This document shows positions 58,715 to 64,000 of a DNA stretch of 64,000 nucleotides, piece after piece. How positions within the stretch are numbered: the stretch's first letter is position 1; each line of letters begins with the position of its first letter. Position numbers and translations under genes: made by a program. Source of the stretch: Atriophallophorus winterbourni. Taxonomy: Eukaryota > Platyhelminthes > Trematoda > Plagiorchiida > Microphallidae. The notes beneath the pieces are model-generated. The model made no database searches. It had not been told where the DNA came from and worked only from the letters and a program-made list of their open reading frames with translations. Location: positions 62,001 to 126,000 of the forward strand of contig JACCGJ010014378.1 of NCBI GenBank assembly GCA_013407085.1, in the 5' to 3' direction.

Positions 58715-58860
58715 AGGGGATGTGAGCAACACATTACTTTGGTTATCCATAAGCGCCTCGAGTGCTTGACCACGAATCGCTATGTGATTCAGTGTTTGAA
58801 CATCGTGGTTCGTTGTACGAACCCTATGCAACAGTGTCATTCAAGTATAACCTTGTGTTG
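58715..58860 (+). repeat. Family B repeat arm (HHR lost) at PLE copy 3 5' side
   Basis: GGATGTGAGCAACACAT (the flank that follows family B hammerheads) leads into the arm CACGAATCGCTATGTGATTC, GTGTTTGAACATCGTGGTTC, CAAGTATAACC, as in the right half of 42408-42536. The ribozyme itself is replaced by unrelated sequence. Confidence 0.65.
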
Positions 58861-59750
58861 AACTTATGTTTTTGTCTTTCTTTTATGTGCTCAGTCTTTG
58901 TTGCCAATACCTCTGCGTGTTTATCACAAATTTGGCAGAAATCCACTTCAAATAACACATTTCGCAATTCGGACTTCAAATGCGTAGAATCCGCCCTCGA
59001 CCAGCTACTTGAAAATCAGCATGATGCCCAGCGAAACGATAAATCTAGTATTATCTAAAAACAACAACCAGAAGGGATTAACCTTACGCGAGATTAACAA
59101 CAAGCACCCCCTAAATTGCGAAAAGAAGAGATAATAGTGACCACTAAGGCAGACAAAGGCAAGGCCACCGTGATTCTTTCAAAAAAGTGATAATAGAGAT
59201 AATGCACAGTAACACCTTGCTGAAGGTCCGTATCAGGTTATTGCCAACCGTAGAGATTCGACCATTATGAATAACCGTAAGAGGGTTGTTTCAAGATACC
59301 CGCGAGGAACTAAGCAAAACCTTGGTCAACGATTATGGTTCATGCACTAACCAAAATCTACTCAGTCCCCCAGGTTCTATGGATTTACGAAGTACATAAA
59401 GTAGGCGTCCCCTCTAGGCCCATCTTAGACGGCATTGGATCCACAACACACGAATTGACTAAGCACCTTGCACAAATTTTGAAACCACTGGTTGGTAACA
59501 CGATTTCTTTTATTAAGAACTCGTTTGATTTTGTTTGTCGCCTAAGTACCATAACAATTGAGGAGGATGAAATGATGGTTAGCTTTGACGTAAGCTCCTG
59601 GTTCACGAATGTTGACACCACAACCGCTTTAGAATTAGCGAAGAAGTCACTAAACTCCGATATGATCTTGAAGGATCGTACAAATTTGAGTGTACAACAA
59701 ATCATCAACGGTGTAGCAATTTGTCTAAATATGAACCACTTCCATAAATG
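58860..59750 (+). mobile_element. Penelope-like element copy 3, 5' part
   Basis: Contains a Cys-rich N-terminal remnant, VTTKADKGKATVILSKK near 59140 (the start of the RT domain), and a 165-codon frame from 59335 with LWIYEVHKVGVPSRPILDGI, LAQILKPLVGNTISFIKNSF and DEMMVSFDVSSWFTNVDTTT (RT motif A, normally VSFDVxSLFTNVP). The RT continues to NMNHF at 59745, where a LINE interrupts it. Stops near 59060-59330 show decay. It differs clearly in sequence from copies 1 and 2. Confidence 0.88.
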
Positions 59751-59751
59751 C

Positions 59752-62337
59752 CTCTTGGAAGCAGTACTCGGAAATGGATGTGTAAGCGTGACAATGCTTG
59801 GTACAAATACTTGGATGATCCGTCTGGGCTAACTTGGTGCAAATACACCTTATTGCGAAATAAGTGTGTCTGCCTCATTCGAAAAGACAGAAAAGTTTAC
59901 CAAATCAGTCTAGTCGAAAAATTCGTTATGAACCCCAAAGCATTGTACAAACACGTCAATGACCTCCGGAAAGTTAAAATGGGAATACCGCCACTGGCCT
60001 CTGCTACTGGCATAGTGACATTATTTAAAGATTGTGCAAACGTTTTTCGACAACAATCTGCATGTGTATTCTCAAAAGTGTCGACCCATGGACAGTCCTT
60101 AAACTCTGACAGCTGCAGCCTGCCAATTCTTCACGGGGTGGAATTGCCCCCCAACGTTGTTCAAACAAAATTAATGACGATGAAGAAAACAGGTTCACCC
60201 GGTATATATAACATACACCCAAACATTTTGTATAATCTGTCTTCCAAATTGGCAATACCGACGTCGGACATGTTCACGATGATTTTCGAGCAGAGGTTTG
60301 TACCAGAAACTTGGAAAACTGCCCTGATTAGCCCCATCTACAAGGGTGGCGAGAGAAAAATCCTTTAAACAATCGTCCGATAGCTTTATTACCAGTGCTA
60401 CTGAAAGTAATGGAGTCCATCATAGCTGATACCTCGCGGAATCACTTTGAGAATAATAATTTAATCTCCGAGGCACAGCATGGATTCAGGAAAAAACGAT
60501 CTTGCCTGACAAACTTGCTGTAAGCAAAAGAAGCTTGGTCTGAGCTACTGGATGCCGGCAACTCCGTGGACGTGATTTACATCTATTTCTCAAAAGCTTT
60601 CGATCGTGTCAATCACGAAATACTTTCGTCGAAGCCACTCACCTACGGAGTACAGGGTAAACTCCATGCATGGATTAAAGAATGGTTGATATGCCGTGAG
60701 ATGTATTCTTCACGGGGTGGAATTGCCCCCCAACGTTGTTCAAACAAAATTAATGACGATGAAGAAAACAGGTTCACCCGGTATATATAACATACACCCA
60801 AACATTTTGTATAATCTGTCTTCCAAATTGGCAATACCGATGTCGGACGTGTTCACGAGGATTTTCGAGCAGAGCTTTGTGCCAGAAACTTGGAAAACTG
60901 CCCTGATTAGCCCCATCTACAAGGGTGGCGAGAGAAAAATCCTTTAAACAATCGTCCGATAGCTTTATTACCAGTGCTACTGAAAGTAATGGAGTCCATC
61001 ATAGCTGATACCTCGCGGAATCACTTTGAGAATAATAATTTAATCTCCGAGGCACAGCATGGATTCAGGAAAAAACGATCTTGCCTGACAAACTTGCTGT
61101 AAGCAAAAGAAGCTTGGTCTGAGCTACTGGATGCCGGCAACTCCGTGGACGTGATTTACATCTATTTCTCAAAAGCTTTCGATCGTGTCAATCACGAAAT
61201 ACTTTCGTCGAAGCCACTCACCTACGGAGTACAGGGTAAACTCCATGCATGGATTAAAGAATGGTTGATATGCCGTGAGATGTACGTGAGAGTCAAAAAT
61301 GTACTATCCGAGTCGATTACAGTTGCCCGTGGTGTCTCACAAAGATCGGTCCTCCGACCGCTTCTGATTTTAATATATATAAACGACTTGCCTACTGTAG
61401 TGCAGTCTTCGGTGCATATGTTCGCTGATGACGCAAAGATTTGGCGGAAGATAAACTCCACAGTCGTCACGGAGAACCTGCAACGGGATCACGATATGAT
61501 TTACACCTGGTCCCTAGACAACAAAATGCCACTGAATGCTTCGAAATGCAGTCTACTGTCGCTCAACAGCAAGTTGAGCACATAATATTATCTAGGTAGT
61601 ACTGTTATTAAACCCGCCTCCTCCGAAAAAGATTTAGGCGTGATAATTCAATCTGACTTAGGAAACTCAATGCAATGTCGATTCGCTGCCAGCAAGGCTG
61701 AAAGCAACTTTGGTGTCCTTAGAAGAGTCCCATATTCGTTTGACCCCAACATTGTCTGCAAATTGATTTCAACCTACATCCGTCCTCATATCGAACATAC
61801 TATATCGGCATGGGATCCTTGGTTGTAAAAATACTCAGCTGTTGGAAACTCCACAACACAAAGCGACAAAACTCATCATGGGACTTTCTAATTATCCATA
61901 TGAAACGAGACTTAAAATATTGAATTTGAATTCGGTTCAATACAGACGGAAATGCGGAGCACTAATATTTATTTGGACAGTGCTTAATCAAACAAATCAT
62001 CCTTGCAGTCGTTTGTTTCATGTTTCCCATACACATCTGCGTGGTCACCAATCTAAACTTTACCGAAAACATAGCAGGTTGAACTGCCGCAAATATGCAT
62101 TTTACGTTCGCAATGTGCAATTGTTGAACAGTTTACCTACTCATGTTGTACAATCTGGAACCATTGACGTTTTGAAGAAACCACTAGATGTCCACATGGA
62201 CAAGTATGTTTTTCACGTTTGAAAATAATCTCTAACAATATTTTGATATTTTTACCATCCGACCCGATGTACGTTTTTGTGGGTCTTGTAAAGCATAGCT
62301 TTTTACCCGCATATCATCTTTGAATAAATTGTTGAAT
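59752..62337 (+). mobile_element. CR1/Jockey-like LINE (subfamily N), nested in PLE copy 3
   Basis: A 5'-truncated ORF2: VMNPKALYKHVNDLRKVKMG, MKKTGSPGIYNIHPNILYNL (K-T-G-PDGI-like), FVPETWKTALISPIYKGGER, AQHGFRKKRSCLTNLL, VDVIYIYFSKAFDRVNHEIL (motif A), VARGVSQRSVLRPLLILIYI (motif B), HMFADDAKIWRK (motif C, FADD intact), NKMPLNASKC, and the C-terminal ATKLIMGLSNYPYETRLKIL. It ends GGGTCTTGTAAAGCATAGCT and TTTGAATAAATTGTTGAATG (62280-62337). A 579-bp segment is tandemly duplicated inside, and stops at 60367 and 60521 occur in both copies. Inactive. Confidence 0.9.
60127..61284 (+). repeat. 579-bp tandem duplication inside the LINE RT
   Basis: Unit 1 (60127-60705) and unit 2 (60706-61284) both start TTCTTCACGGGGTGG and end GAGATGTA, and differ at about five sites by eye, all within the first 200 bp. 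The unit spans the RT fingers to just after motif A. Confidence 0.95.
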
Positions 62338-63370
62338 GAATGGACAGCCATACAAGTAAATCGATGGTTTAGCGATGGGCTCACCTATTTCCTCAGTGCC
62401 GGCAATGGGGCAATTCGAAGAGATAGCTTAGAGAAACGAAGCTTTAAAACCGAAGATATAGTGGCACTATGTCGACGATACATTTGTTACCATAAAGCGC
62501 CACAGACTGAAAGCACTTCATAGTTATCTCCATAATTTGTTTCCGAAATTCCAGGTCACAACAGAAACCGAGTCTACGAAAGGGACACTTTCGTTCTTGG
62601 ACTGTTTGGCGCAAAAATACAACGGCTTGATAAGAACGACGGTATATCGTGAACCAATCGACACACATGCGATTTTGAGATGCACATCTGTGCGTCCCAA
62701 TAGGATATTTCGGTCCGTAACGAAATCATTGTTCTACAAGGTCGAGCACATCTGTACCGATGCTGCTGATAAGAAATGAGCTCATCAAGAAGTCAGTCGT
62801 CGATTAGCATATCATGGTTACTTCAAAAGCTTAATTAAGCGCCAATTGAACCGAAAACGAAGAAAGTTTGGCGAGCTACATTATCTCTATCGTATGTCAG
62901 AAGCGCCTCCGAAGAAACAAGTCGAATCTCGAATAGCGCAGGTATTAGAGTAACATATAAGATAGGTGGAACTCCCCGCTCCGTATTAATGCATCTCAAT
63001 GATAAGACTCCTTCAGGTTGTGTCACCAACTGTATCTACAAAATGAAATGCAAGCGTTGCGCGGGTGTTTACATTGGGTAAACGTCTAGAGAACTTTGCA
63101 CTAGGGTAAACGAAAATAGAAAACGAATACAAAAGCAATCACACAATCCCAGTGAATATCAATCATTGATTCGGGATTATGCCCTAGCTGAACACGTGCT
63201 AGACACTGGTCACAGCGTGGATCTTGATAACATGGAGGTGATAAGACGGGGTATGAAATCTTATAGGGAAAGATTTCACGCTGAGGCAGTTGAAATAAAA
63301 AAGGCTCGGCCGAATGCGTTGAACAAGGTGGATGGAGCGGATATATCAACAATCTAGCGTTCGGTTATGC
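62338..63370 (+). mobile_element. Penelope-like element copy 3, 3' part (RT palm, GIY-YIG)
   Basis: Resumes in the RT where the LINE interrupted it: FNGQPYK, IDGLAMGSPISS, WHYVDDTFVTI (catalytic YVDD in a shifted frame, 62470), TESTKGTLSFLDCLAQKYNG and EPIDTHAILRCTSVRPNRIF. It then reaches the endonuclease region with MKCKRCAGVYIG (63045; the next codon is a stop), AEHVLDTGHSVDLDNMEVIR and FHAEAVEIKKA to DISTI. Several stops and frameshifts are present. The order and spacing match copy 1 at 50941-52010. Confidence 0.88.
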
Positions 63371-63579
63371 AACGGATAAGGATTAACGTGCATAACACCT
63401 AATATGCACATGGATTACGTAAGCAGTGGGTCAGCGTACGCCGTTCGCACATACACATTAAATAAACAATTTATGGATAAACACTGCATTTAAGGGGTGT
63501 AATCAATTGTTTTGATCTCGCCTGTCTATCTTAGAGAACTCAGGATTGGTCAAGAAAATGCCATTTAAACATGAACTAT

Positions 63580-63720
63580 GCTCGTACCGACACCCTTGGT
63601 CTAACGAAGCTTCTGTGTTCAGAAGCGAAACTCTACCAATAAACCAGTTCTAACCAATTCATTACAAATTTTCTTTTCATGATTATGGATTTCCAATCGG
63701 TCTCGAATATTTTAAAATAT
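63580..63720 (+). repeat. PLE copy 3 3' pLTR remnant
   Basis: CACCCTTGGTCTAACGAAGC, GAAGCGAAACTCTACCAATA, GTTCTAACCAATTCATT and AATCGGTCTCGAATATT correspond in order to the pLTR at 53300-53440. It lies about 220 bp after the end of the PLE coding region. Confidence 0.75.
63596..63639 (+). ncRNA. Hammerhead ribozyme motif, family A, in PLE copy 3 pLTR
   Basis: TTGGT, CTAACGA (G5 changed to A), AG, stem II CTTCTG-TGTT-CAGAAG, C, GAAA, CTCT, ACCAA. Stem I TTGGT/ACCAA is perfectly paired (5 bp). The G5 change should inactivate cleavage. Confidence 0.65.
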
Positions 63721-64000
63721 CTTGCTACGTGTAAATATGTTCAGAAAAATTATATTTTTTGCCAATCAGCATTTATAAAATGTTCGACGCATTTCATCAG
63801 CATTTGACTTTTGATTATACTTAATAGTGTTAATGTTTGTTAATTTTCAATTTTTTCCCGCTTCACTTGCGTTAAACTCTATTCAGACAAACAATTAATT
63901 TTGGGTCTGGAAAACAATAAAACTTAACCCCCACACCTGCTCTTGAATAAAGATAACGTCTGATTTTACGATCGCACAACGCTTTTCGACAAGATGAATC
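63721..64000. other. No gene recognised at window end
   Basis: AT-rich sequence with no motif. Confidence 0.5.

Noticed and set aside
1..64000. CRISPR arrays, operons, prokaryotic promoters
   Set aside because: The genes have spliceosomal introns and the repeats are eukaryotic retroelements; no regularly spaced short repeats were seen.

Overview
This window looks like nuclear DNA of a flatworm, most likely a digenean trematode. It is AT-rich, has very long introns, carries no prokaryotic features, and is full of decayed CR1-like and RTE-like LINEs and Penelope-like elements (PLEs). Two host genes are recognised. Both are of kinds known in flukes, but the species cannot be fixed from the sequence alone.

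Host genes. (1) A GT27 polypeptide N-acetylgalactosaminyltransferase (GALNT-like) gene lies on the + strand. Its three recognisable exons are near 15.34-15.73, 23.65-23.79 and 37.60-38.23 kb, with introns of about 7.9 and 13.8 kb. The reading frame stops right after the catalytic domain, so no ricin-type lectin domain is encoded. (2) A CAP-superfamily (SCP/TAPS, GAPR-1-like, 'venom allergen-like' group 2 type) gene lies on the - strand. Its exons at 52.30-52.13, 47.36-47.29 and 43.20-43.04 kb join in phase; the first exon was not found. A weaker candidate gene lies at 54.85-56.17 kb (+).

Mobile elements. 0-4 kb: decayed LINE pieces and a SINE-like repeat (R1). 6.1-6.6 and 10.3-10.5 kb: LINE 3' ends. 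12.4-14.1 kb: CR1-like LINE (-). 18.6-20.7 kb: RTE-like LINE (-). 27.0-27.2 kb: a piggyBac MITE with clean TTAA duplications. 28-32 kb: CR1 relics. 33.1-36.6 kb: the most complete CR1-like LINE, with ORF1, endonuclease and RT. 39-46 kb: more CR1 copies. 48.3-53.4 kb: a PLE interrupted by a piggyBac element, then a second partial PLE. 58.9-63.7 kb: a third PLE with a LINE nested inside its RT, and that LINE carries a 579-bp tandem duplication.

The most interesting system is a set of about eleven hammerhead-ribozyme (HHR) motifs in three sequence families. Family A lies in the terminal repeats (pLTRs) of the PLE copies on the sense strand. Families B and C lie in short dispersed repeats, some directly joined to PLE sequence and some arranged head to head. 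All have a minimal, near-palindromic stem III, typical of HHRs thought to act as dimers. The end of PLE copy 1 also coincides with an exon boundary of the CAP gene and seems to provide its 5' splice site.
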